A stretch of 64,000 bases of DNA, taken from Geobacter sp. DSM 9736 (GTDB lineage: Bacteria > Desulfobacterota > Desulfuromonadia > Geobacterales > Geobacteraceae). The notes under the pieces are model-generated. The model was not told where the DNA came from. It did no database searches and saw nothing but the letters and a program-made list of their open reading frames with translations. The position numbers and the translations under genes were made by a program. Below, piece after piece: positions 38,111-46,960 of this stretch. The first letter of the stretch is position 1. Every line of letters starts with the position of its first letter. The stretch covers positions 496,001 through 560,000 of the forward strand of contig NZ_LT896716.1 in assembly GCF_900187405.1 (NCBI RefSeq). Reading direction: 5' to 3'.

Positions 38111-39331
38111 ATGCAAGTTGCGAAGATAGAAGATGCCATAGAAGACATCCGACAAGGAAAAATGGTCATTCTCGTCGATGACGAGGATAGGGAAAATGAG
38201 GGTGATCTGACCATGGCCGCTGAAATGGTCACCCCCGAAGCCATCAACTTCATGGCCAAATACGGTCGGGGCCTCATCTGCCTGACACTTACGGCAGAAA
38301 AATGCGATGAGCTGAGGCTTCCACTCATGGTATCCAGCAACACCTCATCATTCGGTACTGCCTTTACGGTCTCCATAGAGGCGAAAAAGGGCGTTACTAC
38401 CGGTATCTCCGCCGCTGACCGAGCCCATACCATCAGGACTGCCGTTGCAGATGGTGCCAAGCCTGAAGACCTGGCGAGGCCGGGGCATGTATTTCCTCTT
38501 CGGGCCAAGCCCGGGGGGGTCCTGGTGCGAGCCGGTCAGACCGAGGGCTCCATCGACCTTGCCCGCCTGGCCGGGCTTCGCCCCGCAGGGGTCATTTGCG
38601 AGATCATGAACGAGGACGGCACCATGGCCAGGATGCCGCAGCTCAAGAAGTTCGCCAAGGAACATGGCCTGAAGATCTGCACAATAGCCGACCTTGTTGC
38701 GTACCGCATGAAGAACGAACTGCTTGTCCGGCGTGCCGCCGAAGTCGTTCTTCCCACCTGTTTTGGAGGGGACTTCAAGGCGATTGCCTTCGAGAATGAT
38801 GTGGACCAGCTGGAACATCTGGCGCTCGTGAAGGGGAATGTGAAGGGCTCGGAGCCCGTTCTCGTCCGTGTCCATTCCGAGTGCCTGACGGGGGACGTCT
38901 TCGGCAGCCGGCGCTGCGACTGTGCCGATCAGCTCCACGCCTCCATGGAGATGATCTCCGATGAGGGGAAGGGGGTCGTTCTCTACATGCGCCAAGAGGG
39001 GCGGGGAATAGGCCTGATCAATAAGCTCAAGGCTTATGCTCTCCAGGATCAGGGCAAGGATACCGTCGAGGCGAATCTGGAACTAGGTTTCAAGGCAGAT
39101 CTACGCGATTATGGAATAGGCGCTCAGATCCTCGTAAACCTGGGGATCAAGAATATCCGTCTCATGACCAACAACCCGAAAAAGATAATCGGTCTCGAAG
39201 GGTATGGGATAAACATCATGGAGCGGGTTCCCATAGAGGCGGTACCCTCATCGACCAATATCCGTTACCTGCAGACAAAGCGGGAAAAGCTCGGACACCT
39301 GCTCGAAACCATCGACTCCAATAACATATGA
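38111..39331 (+). CDS. ribBA: Bifunctional DHBP synthase / GTP cyclohydrolase II
   Basis: 406 residues. RibB half: [39 protein letters not shown]. RibA half: [20 protein letters not shown] with the zinc cysteines, [11 protein letters not shown] and GLEGYGI. Supplies both precursors of the pathway from ribulose-5-phosphate and GTP. Confidence 0.97.
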   Translation: MQVAKIEDAIEDIRQGKMVILVDDEDRENEGDLTMAAEMVTPEAINFMAKYGRGLICLTLTAEKCDELRLPLMVSSNTSSFGTAFTVSIEAKKGVTTGISAADRAHTIRTAVADGAKPEDLARPGHVFPLRAKPGGVLVRAGQTEGSIDLARLAGLRPAGVICEIMNEDGTMARMPQLKKFAKEHGLKICTIADLVAYRMKNELLVRRAAEVVLPTCFGGDFKAIAFENDVDQLEHLALVKGNVKGSEPVLVRVHSECLTGDVFGSRRCDCADQLHASMEMISDEGKGVVLYMRQEGRGIGLINKLKAYALQDQGKDTVEANLELGFKADLRDYGIGAQILVNLGIKNIRLMTNNPKKIIGLEGYGINIMERVPIEAVPSSTNIRYLQTKREKLGHLLETIDSNNI

Positions 39332-39346
39332 CGCGAAGGAGGTCCT

Positions 39347-39814
39347 ATGCCGACATTCTATGAGGGGAAACTCAATGCTGCAGGTCTCAAGTTCGGCATT
39401 ATAGTAGGTCGTTTCAACAGCTTCATCTCCGATCGGTTGCTGGAAGGGGCTCTGGATGCCCTATTGCGACACGGCGCTGCCGACGCGGATATCTCCGTTA
39501 CCCGCGTGCCCGGTGCCTTCGAAATTCCGCTGGCCGCGAAAAAACTGGCCGAAAAAGGGGAATACGACGCCCTCATCTGCCTTGGTGCGGTTATACGCGG
39601 TTCCACCCCCCATTTCGACTTTGTGTCTTCGGAGATGTCGAAGGGCATTGCGCACGTTTCACTTTCCACAGGCCTTCCCATTGCATTTGGTGTACTCACC
39701 ACCGATACGATCGAGCAGGCTATCGAGCGGGCGGGCACCAAGTCAGGAAACAAAGGATTCGAAGCCGCCATGACAGCCATAGAAACTGCGAATCTATGTA
39801 AGGAGCTGGTCTAG
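39347..39814 (+). CDS. ribH: 6,7-dimethyl-8-ribityllumazine synthase
   Basis: 155 residues, capsid-forming lumazine synthase: [68 protein letters not shown] and [18 protein letters not shown] precedes the ATG. Its stop overlaps the nusB GTG start. Confidence 0.98.
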   Translation: MPTFYEGKLNAAGLKFGIIVGRFNSFISDRLLEGALDALLRHGAADADISVTRVPGAFEIPLAAKKLAEKGEYDALICLGAVIRGSTPHFDFVSSEMSKGIAHVSLSTGLPIAFGVLTTDTIEQAIERAGTKSGNKGFEAAMTAIETANLCKELV

Positions 39815-40227
39815 TGGGAGTACGCAGGGAAGGAAGGGAGCTGGCACTTCAGGCCCTCTACTCGATGGACATGAATCAGCTCGACATGCGGGCCACGCTC
39901 CAATCTTTCCGGGAAAATGTCCGCGCGACCGGGCTGGTCCGATCGTTCGCCGAAGAATTGGTTGCAGGGGTAATTGATAAGCGTGAGGAGATTGACCGTT
40001 TGATCGAGGAGAAATCGAAAAACTGGGCGATTTCCCGCATGGGGAAGGTCGATCTCAACATCCTTCGCCTGGCGGCGTATGAGCTATGCTACCGGAGCGA
40101 CATCCCGAAGAACGTAACCATAAACGAGGCGATCGAAGTAGCGAAAAAATTCGGCACAGAGGAGTCGCCAGCCTTCGTAAATGGCATTCTGGATGAGATA
40201 TCCTCCGGGATTACCGAGAAGTCTTAA
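39814..40227 (+). CDS. nusB: Transcription antitermination factor NusB
   Basis: 137 residues: [16 protein letters not shown] at the N-terminus and the conserved [45 protein letters not shown]. Works with NusE/S10 in rRNA antitermination. GTG start inside the ribH stop (TAGTG), a common ribH-nusB coupling. Confidence 0.97.
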   Translation: MGVRREGRELALQALYSMDMNQLDMRATLQSFRENVRATGLVRSFAEELVAGVIDKREEIDRLIEEKSKNWAISRMGKVDLNILRLAAYELCYRSDIPKNVTINEAIEVAKKFGTEESPAFVNGILDEISSGITEKS

Positions 40228-40259
40228 GCATAACCTGGTCATCAATGTAGTGAGGGATT

Positions 40260-41570
40260 ATGAAACAATTGAATATAGGTCTCATTGGTTTCGGTACCAT
40301 TGGTACCGGTGTCGTGAAGCTTTTGGCTGCAAACGGAGGGCTAGTAGAAGAGAAGGTCGGCGCACGGCTTGTACTAAAAAAAATCGCTGACCTGGATATT
40401 ACAACAGACCGAGGCGTGACTGTATCTCCTGATGTTCTAACGACCGACGTTAATCAGGTGCTTGAAGATCCCGAAATTTCCGTAGTTATCGAGTTGATAG
40501 GCGGCTACGAGCCGGCGCGCTCCTTCGTTCTGCGGGCGATCGAGCATGGGAAGCATATCGTCACCGCCAATAAGGCTCTGCTCGCAGTGCATGGGGAAGA
40601 GATATACAGTGCTGCAGCAGAAAAGGGAGTCGAAGTCCTGTACGAGGCGGCGGTCGGAGGAGGCATTCCCGTTCTTGCCGCCATAAAGGGGAATCTTGCC
40701 GGGAATAACTTCACGACTGTTCTAGGTATCCTCAACGGCACGTGCAACTACATCCTGACCAGGATGACTCAGGAAGGAGCCGACTTCAGCGAGGTTCTCA
40801 AGAAGGCCCAGGAACTGGGCTATGCCGAGACCGACCCCACCTTCGATGTAGAAGGGGTAGATACAGCGCACAAGCTTTGCATTCTTCTCTCCCTCTGTTT
40901 CGGTTCAAGGATATCCTTCAAGGATATCTATACCGAAGGAATTTGCTCCATCTCTGCCATCGACATAAACTTCGCCCGTGATTTCGGATACAAGATAAAG
41001 CTTCTCGCAATCGGCAAGAGAGACGGGGACAGAATCGAAGCGCGGGTTCATCCGACGATGGTTCCGGTAAATTATCCCCTGGCGGATGTCGACGGAGCCT
41101 TCAATGCCATCCGACTCACCGGCGACTTCGTTGGACCTGTCATGTTTTACGGCCGTGGAGCAGGAATGGACCCCACAGCCAGTGCCGTCATCGGCGACGT
41201 AGTCGATATTGCACGCAACCTGATGACCGGCATCGACCGCCGTTGCACGCCGCTAGGCTACCAGGATCACCATGTAAGGACGCTTCAGATCAAGCCGATG
41301 GGGGAAGTGGTAACCAAGTACTACATCCGGTTCAGCGCGGTGGACAAACCTGGCGTGCTTGCACGTATTGCCGGGGCTCTCGGCAAGTACGATATCAGCA
41401 TCGAGTCCATGATCCAGTCGGCGCGACAGGCGGGAGAGACCGTCCCCATCGTCATCATGACACATGAGGCTCGGGAAATGGATGTAAGGGCGGCCCTGGA
41501 TGAGATAGACTCGTTCGACATAATTACCGAAAAGAGCAATCTGATCCGCATCGAGGACAACCTCGAATAA
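40260..41570 (+). CDS. hom: Homoserine dehydrogenase
   Basis: 436 residues: NAD(P)-binding GLIGFGTIGTGVVKLLA, catalytic region YEAAVGGGIPVLAAIK with GILNGTCNYILTRM, and a C-terminal ACT domain (YYIRFSAVDKPGVLARIAGALGKYDISIESMIQ), suggesting feedback control by threonine. Makes homoserine, the shared precursor of threonine (thrC nearby) and of methionine through O-acetylhomoserine (metY at 45.7 kb). Confidence 0.97.
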   Translation: MKQLNIGLIGFGTIGTGVVKLLAANGGLVEEKVGARLVLKKIADLDITTDRGVTVSPDVLTTDVNQVLEDPEISVVIELIGGYEPARSFVLRAIEHGKHIVTANKALLAVHGEEIYSAAAEKGVEVLYEAAVGGGIPVLAAIKGNLAGNNFTTVLGILNGTCNYILTRMTQEGADFSEVLKKAQELGYAETDPTFDVEGVDTAHKLCILLSLCFGSRISFKDIYTEGICSISAIDINFARDFGYKIKLLAIGKRDGDRIEARVHPTMVPVNYPLADVDGAFNAIRLTGDFVGPVMFYGRGAGMDPTASAVIGDVVDIARNLMTGIDRRCTPLGYQDHHVRTLQIKPMGEVVTKYYIRFSAVDKPGVLARIAGALGKYDISIESMIQSARQAGETVPIVIMTHEAREMDVRAALDEIDSFDIITEKSNLIRIEDNLE

Positions 41571-41590
41571 CGCAGTTACTGTATGTAAAC

Positions 41591-41613
41591 AAGCGCCTCC
41601 GGGCGCTTTTTTT
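41591..41613 (+). terminator. Rho-independent terminator of hom
   Basis: Stem AAGCGCC / GGCGCTT (41591-41597, 41602-41608) followed by seven T residues in total. It lies between hom and the convergent phosphatase gene. Confidence 0.88.
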
Positions 41614-41617
41614 GTAC

Positions 41618-42307
41618 CTACTGCGTATTCAACTCGATAATGAGGGAGCCGTTCCGTGGTGTCAGTTCGCTGAAATAGTGGATCGAGGTAAACCTGGGGG
41701 AGGGGGCGGGAACGACCGTGGAGCTGAAGCGGCTGACATAGATCAGGTAGGCAATGCCATAGGCAGCGGCAGTTGAGAGGTTCGTCTCGCTGTCTTCCCC
41801 AAGGAGCGTGCGGCTCGGCTCGTATGGAATATCCGCCCGCAGAGCGGGCCAGAATCGCTCATCTTCCTTCGGCAGTCCGACGTCGTGAGCCGAAACTATG
41901 CCGGTGAAGTAATGGCCAAGCCTCGTCTTTCGCATTTTCAGATCGAGGGTCTTGCTGTGAGCGTTGGTGACCAAGTAAACATCTTTTTCGTGATGGCGCA
42001 GAAAGAGGAGAAAATCTACTACGAAGGGGTGGACCGCGATCAGGTGATCCACTTCCCGCTTGAGGAGCGGGATGTCAAGGCCGAGCCTCTCCGACCAGTA
42101 ATCGAGATCTGTCCAGTTAAGGGTTTTCTCCTGCGAATTGAACATTGCGTGTAGGAGCTGCTTCGCTTCTGCAACAGGCATCCGGTGCTTTGCCGCATAG
42201 GTTTTGGGCACGTGTTCGAGCCAGAAGTGGTCGTCGAAGTGCCTGTCGAGAAGCGTTCCATCCATGTCCAGCAGTACGGTGTCTATGTTGTTCCAGTCGA
42301 TGATCAT
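41618..42307 (-). CDS. HAD family nucleotidase-like hydrolase (YrfG type)
   Basis: 229 residues with the HAD motifs: DMDGTLLD (nucleophile Asp and acid/base), LVTNAHSKTL (motif II) and GEDSETNLSTAAAYGI (motif IV). The DDHFWLEHVPKTYAAKHRMP block resembles E. coli YrfG, a GMP/IMP nucleotidase. Cytoplasmic. Transcribed 25 bases after thrC, but a terminator separates the two. Confidence 0.82.
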   Translation of the reverse strand: MIIDWNNIDTVLLDMDGTLLDRHFDDHFWLEHVPKTYAAKHRMPVAEAKQLLHAMFNSQEKTLNWTDLDYWSERLGLDIPLLKREVDHLIAVHPFVVDFLLFLRHHEKDVYLVTNAHSKTLDLKMRKTRLGHYFTGIVSAHDVGLPKEDERFWPALRADIPYEPSRTLLGEDSETNLSTAAAYGIAYLIYVSRFSSTVVPAPSPRFTSIHYFSELTPRNGSLIIELNTQ

Positions 42308-42321
42308 CGGATAGTCCTATG

Positions 42322-42346
42322 AAAAAAGGCCCTCAAAGGGCCTTTT
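42322..42346 (-). terminator. Terminator overlapping the thrC stop codon
   Basis: On the minus strand AAAAGGCCC / GGGCCTTTT form a 9-bp stem with T residues after it. The last thrC codons are part of the left arm and the stop codon lies in the loop, so termination structure is embedded in the coding end. Confidence 0.85.
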
Positions 42347-43718
42347 CCTCTATGAAATTCCTTATTGTGTCGATGTTTGCATCGAGCACCTGGCAGCGGG
42401 AGGGGAGTCGCTCAATACCTTGTAGGGAAGGGGGCAGGGGGGGAGGCTCCCCGATGGCCTTTTGCACTGCATCAGCGAATTTGGCGGGGTGGGCGGTGGC
42501 GAGGCAGATGGCTGTGGCCTCCGGACCCACAAGGTCCATAGCGGCCTTTACCCCTACGGCGGTGTGGGGGTCGAGGAGATATCCTGTCTCTTGGTGAAAA
42601 TTGGCGATGGTGGCGATAGTATCCTGTTCGTTCACCGATTCCGACAGAAATTCTTTCCGGACCCGGTCCTTTTCGGTGTTGGTGAATTCCATACGACCGG
42701 TTTTGGCGAACAACTCGAAGGTTTCCCGGACCCGCTTCGGGTCCTGGTCGAACAGGTAGTAGAGGTATCGTTCGAAATTGGAAGCCACCTGGATGTCCAT
42801 GGAAGGGGATGCCGTTTGAACCACATCGGCAAGCGAGTAGTCTCCATCGTTGATGAAACGTGTAAGAATATTATTTTCGTTTGTCGCAAGCAGGAGCTTC
42901 TTTATGGGTAGCCCCATATGCTTGGCTACGTACCCCGCGAAAATGTCGCCGAAATTGCCGGTCGGTACTGAGAAGACAACCTCGTTCCTGCTGCGGTCAG
43001 TGGCACGGAGCCAGGCATAGAAGTAGTAGACGACCTGTGCCAGGACCCGAGCCCAGTTGATGGAATTGACTGCCCCGAGAGCATGTTTTTCCTTGAAACT
43101 GAGGTCGCTGAACATCGCCTTCACCATGTTCTGGCAGTCATCGAAAGTACCGCGAACAGCAATGTTGAAGACGTTGGGATCGGTAACGGTGGTCATCTGG
43201 AGCGCTTGCACCGGCGACGTCTTCAGATGTGGGTGGAGAATGAAGATGTTGATGTTCTCTTTTCCACGGACCCCGTAAATTGCGGCGCTTCCAGTGTCTC
43301 CGGAGGTGGCGCCTACTATGTTCATCTTCTGTCCCCGCTCCTTTAGCAGGTACTCGAACAGGTTGCCGAGGAATTGCAGTGCCACATCCTTGAAGGCGAG
43401 CGTGGGGCCATGAAAGAGTTCGAGCACATAAATGTCGTTTTTTCTCACCAGCGGAGTTATTTCCTCTGTGGTAAATGTGGCATAGGAGCGGTCGATCAGG
43501 ATTCGAAGATCATTCGGGGGGATGTCGTCGGCAAACCGCGAGATGATTTCGAAGGCAAGCTCCGGGTATGAGAGCTCTCGCCAGTCTTCAAGCATTGAGA
43601 GGGGAATAAGGGGGTACTGCTCGGGAAGGAGAAGTCCTCCATCGTTGGCAAGACCCATCATTACCGCATCCTTGAAAGAAACCGGTTGTATGAGTCCTCG
43701 TGTGCTGATGTAGCGCAT
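42333..43718 (-). CDS. thrC: Threonine synthase
   Basis: 461 residues, long-form threonine synthase: N-terminal MRYISTRG and GLANDGGLLLPEQYP, PLP lysine in ELFHGPTLAFKDVALQF, phosphate-binding GATSGDTGSAAIYG. Converts O-phosphohomoserine to threonine. Minus strand; ribosome site GGAGA before the ATG. Confidence 0.96.
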   Translation of the reverse strand: MRYISTRGLIQPVSFKDAVMMGLANDGGLLLPEQYPLIPLSMLEDWRELSYPELAFEIISRFADDIPPNDLRILIDRSYATFTTEEITPLVRKNDIYVLELFHGPTLAFKDVALQFLGNLFEYLLKERGQKMNIVGATSGDTGSAAIYGVRGKENINIFILHPHLKTSPVQALQMTTVTDPNVFNIAVRGTFDDCQNMVKAMFSDLSFKEKHALGAVNSINWARVLAQVVYYFYAWLRATDRSRNEVVFSVPTGNFGDIFAGYVAKHMGLPIKKLLLATNENNILTRFINDGDYSLADVVQTASPSMDIQVASNFERYLYYLFDQDPKRVRETFELFAKTGRMEFTNTEKDRVRKEFLSESVNEQDTIATIANFHQETGYLLDPHTAVGVKAAMDLVGPEATAICLATAHPAKFADAVQKAIGEPPPLPPSLQGIERLPSRCQVLDANIDTIRNFIEEKAL

Positions 43719-43760
43719 GCATGTCTCCGGGGATTTTTTCTGGGCTGAAATAAAGCACTG

Positions 43761-43789
43761 ATACTAGCAGTAAATGCCTGTATTGTGAA
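43761..43789 (-). promoter_or_regulatory. Candidate promoter of thrC
   Basis: On the minus strand TTCACA (43789-43784), a 17-base spacer and TAGTAT (43766-43761), with the start expected about 30 bases before the thrC ATG. Confidence 0.5.
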
Positions 43790-43919
43790 GGGGCTTAAAC
43801 TGGTGATCGGGCTGCTTCAGGTATAGATCGGTTTCATTATTTTCAAATCCCGCTACGGTTGCTGTGAGACCGTTACTGATGTAACTTCCTATTGTAGAGA
43901 TGGGTTCTTAACAAAAGCG

Positions 43920-43948
43920 TTGACAGCCTCAATAAAGTCTATTATAAC
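43920..43948 (+). promoter_or_regulatory. Sigma70 promoter of the Rrf2 regulator gene
   Basis: TTGACA (43920-43925), 17-base spacer, TATAAC (43943-43948). Candidate operator sequence overlaps the -10 and start region, which would suit autoregulation. Confidence 0.75.
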
Positions 43949-43964
43949 CATATTAACTATAGCT
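43937..43964 (+). promoter_or_regulatory. Candidate Rrf2 operator at its own promoter
   Basis: Contains AAAGTCTATTA, identical over 11 bases to the metY promoter (site starts 43937), and a second register AACCATATTAACTATAGCT (43946-43964) that keeps the TATAG half seen upstream of cysK, metY and sbp. The match is weaker than at the other three sites. Confidence 0.4.
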
Positions 43965-43983
43965 TTGGTGGAGAATTTGGCAG

Positions 43984-44445
43984 ATGATCTCGATGCGCAG
44001 CAAATATGCCCTGAAGGCGTTGAGCTTTCTCGCAAAATCGAAGGGAAAGGATACGTTCCTCATTTCCGAGCTTGCCGAGGCCGAGAACATTCCGAAGAAA
44101 TTCCTAGAGGCAATCCTGCTGACGCTTAAAAGTCAGGGTATACTCAGCAGCAGGAAAGGCCCCGGCGGCGGCTATTCTCTTGCAAAAGCACCCTCAACCA
44201 TAACGATAGGCAGTATCATACGTGCTTTTGAAGGAGACCTTGCCCCTGTTCAATGTCTTTCCGAGACATCCACCGGAGTCTGCCCCGAGTGCGTAGATGG
44301 GCCGACTTGCGGCACCAGGCTTGTGATGGGTGATGTGCACAGTGCGGTTACATCGGTTATCGATTCGGTGACGCTTGCCGATATGGTGGAACGGAGCGAG
44401 TTCGAGCGGCAGAAGCTTCTTCAGCAGATGGACTACGCCATCTAA
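43984..44445 (+). CDS. Rrf2 family transcriptional regulator with four cysteines
   Basis: 153 residues: N-terminal winged helix typical of Rrf2 (MRSKYALKALSFLAKS ... ISELAEAENIPKKFLEAILLTLKSQGILSSRKGPGGGYSLAK) and a C-terminal cysteine set at C91, C100, C103 and C109. CymR/IscR-like. The spacing differs from IscR (C92/C98/C104), so an iron-sulfur cluster or thiol sensing is possible but unproven. It sits 68 bases before cysK, and in Bacillus the related CymR works with CysK as co-repressor; a cysteine-status regulator is the best guess. Confidence 0.88.
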   Translation: MISMRSKYALKALSFLAKSKGKDTFLISELAEAENIPKKFLEAILLTLKSQGILSSRKGPGGGYSLAKAPSTITIGSIIRAFEGDLAPVQCLSETSTGVCPECVDGPTCGTRLVMGDVHSAVTSVIDSVTLADMVERSEFERQKLLQQMDYAI

Positions 44446-44461
44446 AAATTTTTGCTTATTT

Positions 44462-44480
44462 ATCTAGAAATTCTATAGAG
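44462..44480 (+). promoter_or_regulatory. Candidate Rrf2 operator and promoter before cysK
   Basis: ATCTAGAAATTCTATAGAG, an imperfect palindrome of the RTCTA-N9-TAGAN type. Its right half overlaps TATAGA (44474-44479), a plausible -10 with TTGCTT 16 bases upstream, so a bound repressor would block this promoter. It lies between the regulator stop and the cysK ribosome site. Confidence 0.5.
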
Positions 44481-44513
44481 TAGGCAATGCGGTTAAATAG
44501 AAAGGAGAGCATC

Positions 44514-45467
44514 ATGGGACGCGTCTATGCGGACAACTCGCAGTCTATCGGCAACACTCCACTGGTTCAGCTGAACCACTTGACGAAGGGAGCCAAGGCC
44601 ACCATTCTTGCCAAGATCGAAGGGCGAAACGCAGCGTATTCGGTAAAGGACCGGATTGGCGCCAACATGATATGGGATGCCGAGCAGCGCGGGGTCCTCA
44701 AGCCGGGGGTCGAGATCATCGAGCCCACCAGCGGTAACACTGGGATCGCCCTCGCCTACGTTGCGGCTGCGCGCGGTTACAAGCTGACCCTCACCATGCC
44801 GGAGACGATGAGCATCGAACGCAGGCGTGTGCTAGCGGCTCTTGGCGCCAACCTTCTCCTCACGCCGGGACCTGAGGGGATGAAAGGTGCTGTCGCCAAG
44901 GCCGAGGAAATTGCGGCTTCCGACCCCCAGCGCTGGTTCCTGCCGCAGCAGTTCAAGAATCCTGCAAATCCGGCTGTTCACGAGAAGACTACGGGGCCTG
45001 AGATCTGGAACGACACCGACGGAAAGATCGACGTCCTCGTTTCGGGTGTAGGCACCGGCGGTACGATCACCGGCATCTCCCGCTACATCAAGAACACACG
45101 AGGGAAGAAGATCCTTTCCGTCGCCGTCGAGCCGAAGGAGAGCCCGGTGCTTACCCAGAAGCTCGCAGGGCAGGAGCTCAAGCCCGGCCCCCACAAGATC
45201 CAGGGGATCGGCGCAGGGTTCATCCCGGATACCCTTGATCTTTCCATCGTCGACCGGGTGGAGCAGGTTTCCAGTGATGATGCCATTGAGTTTGCAAGAC
45301 GTCTCTCCCGGGAGGAAGGTCTTCTTGTAGGCATATCTTCCGGCGGGGCGGTGGCTGCTGCGGTTCGCCTCGCATTCGATCCGGAATTCGAAGGAAAGAC
45401 GATCGTTGTTGTTCTCCCGGATGGTGCCGAGCGGTATCTCTCCACTGCACTTTTCGAGGGAATCTGA
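44514..45467 (+). CDS. cysK: Cysteine synthase (O-acetylserine sulfhydrylase)
   Basis: 317 residues. PLP lysine in [13 protein letters not shown], substrate loop [13 protein letters not shown], phosphate-binding [18 protein letters not shown] and C-terminal [13 protein letters not shown]. Joins sulfide with O-acetylserine. ATG 44514 has AAAGGAGA directly upstream; the earlier ATG at 44487 does not. Follows the Rrf2 gene and ends at a strong terminator. Confidence 0.96.
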   Translation: MGRVYADNSQSIGNTPLVQLNHLTKGAKATILAKIEGRNAAYSVKDRIGANMIWDAEQRGVLKPGVEIIEPTSGNTGIALAYVAAARGYKLTLTMPETMSIERRRVLAALGANLLLTPGPEGMKGAVAKAEEIAASDPQRWFLPQQFKNPANPAVHEKTTGPEIWNDTDGKIDVLVSGVGTGGTITGISRYIKNTRGKKILSVAVEPKESPVLTQKLAGQELKPGPHKIQGIGAGFIPDTLDLSIVDRVEQVSSDDAIEFARRLSREEGLLVGISSGGAVAAAVRLAFDPEFEGKTIVVVLPDGAERYLSTALFEGI

Positions 45468-45505
45468 TGAAGGATAAGGATGCATTTCAGTGACCAGAAG
45501 CTGTA

Positions 45506-45548
45506 GGCCGGAGTTGCGTGACCATCCATGCAACGCCGGCCTTTTTAT
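45506..45548 (+). terminator. Rho-independent terminator of cysK
   Basis: 15-bp arms (left from 45506, right ending 45541) with one mismatch and one wobble pair, loop ACCATC, then TTTTTATT. It separates cysK from the metY transcript. Confidence 0.9.
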
Positions 45549-45572
45549 TCTGAAGGAGCCGTACCGGCAAAA

Positions 45573-45591
45573 GTCTATTAATGTTATAGAT
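45573..45591 (+). promoter_or_regulatory. Candidate Rrf2 operator upstream of metY
   Basis: GTCTATTAATGTTATAGAT, same RTCTA-N9-TAGAY architecture as before cysK and sbp. A degenerate second copy, GTCTATATTGTTGTTGACT (45595-45613), starts 22 bases later and overlaps the -35 element. Confidence 0.5.
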
Positions 45592-45607
45592 TTTGTCTAT
45601 ATTGTTG

Positions 45608-45636
45608 TTGACTGTTTTGATTTCATTGGTTATCAT
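45608..45636 (+). promoter_or_regulatory. Sigma70 promoter of the metY transcript
   Basis: TTGACT (45608-45613), 17-base spacer, TATCAT (45631-45636), about 60 bases upstream of the metY ATG. Confidence 0.7.
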
Positions 45637-45696
45637 CGGCTCCAGTACAAGCTAAAAGGATCTGAGTCTGGCTGACAGAGAGACTGGAGACTCGAA

Positions 45697-46947
45697 ATGT
45701 CGCAACAACATAATCTTCGGATCGAAACACTTCTCATCCATGGCGGCACAGAGCCGGGGCCGGCCGGAGCAACCAATGTGCCCATCGTCCAGGCGTCGGC
45801 ATTCGCATACGAGGCCGCAGAGGATCTTGAAGACGTCTTTCGCGGCCGGAGAGCAGGTCAGATCTATACGAGGCTGAACAATCCGACGACCGAAAGCCTG
45901 GAGCGGCGTCTTGCCCTTCTGGAAGGGGGGATTGCCGCCGTTGCCACCGCTTCGGGGATGGCCGCCATCAGCACTGCCGTTCTTACCATCCTTCGCGCCG
46001 GAGACGAGCTCCTCTCCTCCTCATCCCTCTTCGGCGGGACCTATTCACTCTTCCGCGATACACTCAGCAATTACGGAATCGTCACCAAATTCATCGATCC
46101 GACCGATACCGCGCTCCTGGAGCAGGCGGTCTCGGAACGAACCAGGCTCATCTTCATCGAAACCATCGGAAATCCGAAGATGGACGTGCCCGACATTTCG
46201 GCCATCGCCACGATCGCCCGGGAGGCCGGCGTTCCCCTCATGGTTGATGCCACAGTCACTTCTCCTTACCTTGCCAGGGGGCGCGACCTCGGGGCCGACA
46301 TCGTCATTCATTCAACGAGCAAGTTCATCAATGGAACCGGGAGCGTCATCGGTGGCGCCATCGTCGATGCCGGCACCTTCGACTGGAATAGTCCGAAGTT
46401 CCCCCACTTCGAGCAGTTCGTGAAGAAGTACCGGCAGTTCGCGTTCTCCGCGCGGCTCCGAAAGCTGATGCACAAGGACCTGGGCGCTTGCCCGGCTCCC
46501 ATGAACTCGTTCCTCCTCACTGAAGGGATAGAGACCCTCGCACTCAGGATGGACCGGCACTGCGAAAACGCCCTCAAGCTCGCTACCTTCCTGAACTCCC
46601 ATCCGAAAGTGAAATGGGTCAACTATCCCGGGCTCGCTGATTCCCCGTTCCACGACGTTGCAACACGTCAGTACGGCGGCAAATACGGCGGTCTTCTCAC
46701 TTTCGGTCTTCCCGGAAAGGAAGAAGCATTCCGGCTCATCAACGGCCTGCGCATTGCGAAAAACCTTGCCAACATAGGGGATGCGAAGACCCTCGTCATC
46801 CACCCCGCGAGCACCATCTGCTGCGACTACTCGGCAGACCAGCAGAGGCTCCTCGGCGTCTCCGACGAACTTGTCCGGGTTTCCGTCGGGCTCGAACACA
46901 GCGACGATATCATCGGCGACTTCGCTGATGCTCTCAACTCTCTCTGA
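45697..46947 (+). CDS. metY: O-acetylhomoserine sulfhydrylase (Cys/Met metabolism PLP enzyme)
   Basis: 416 residues. GQIYTRLNNPTTESLERRLALLEGG and the PLP lysine motif IVIHSTSKFINGTGSVIGG mark the Cys/Met metabolism family, closest in layout to MetY. It replaces the acetyl group of O-acetylhomoserine by sulfide or a sulfur donor to give homocysteine. The next three genes encode a sulfur carrier, its activating enzyme and a JAMM protease, the gene set described for thiocarboxylate-dependent methionine synthesis in Wolinella, so the carrier may be the sulfur donor. GGAG upstream of ATG. Confidence 0.9.
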   Translation: MSQQHNLRIETLLIHGGTEPGPAGATNVPIVQASAFAYEAAEDLEDVFRGRRAGQIYTRLNNPTTESLERRLALLEGGIAAVATASGMAAISTAVLTILRAGDELLSSSSLFGGTYSLFRDTLSNYGIVTKFIDPTDTALLEQAVSERTRLIFIETIGNPKMDVPDISAIATIAREAGVPLMVDATVTSPYLARGRDLGADIVIHSTSKFINGTGSVIGGAIVDAGTFDWNSPKFPHFEQFVKKYRQFAFSARLRKLMHKDLGACPAPMNSFLLTEGIETLALRMDRHCENALKLATFLNSHPKVKWVNYPGLADSPFHDVATRQYGGKYGGLLTFGLPGKEEAFRLINGLRIAKNLANIGDAKTLVIHPASTICCDYSADQQRLLGVSDELVRVSVGLEHSDDIIGDFADALNSL

Positions 46948-46960
46948 AAGGAACATCTGT

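Noticed and set aside
45549-45696. SAM riboswitch before metY
   Set aside because: AT-rich sequence with no S-box-like core; a simple promoter and palindromes explain it better.
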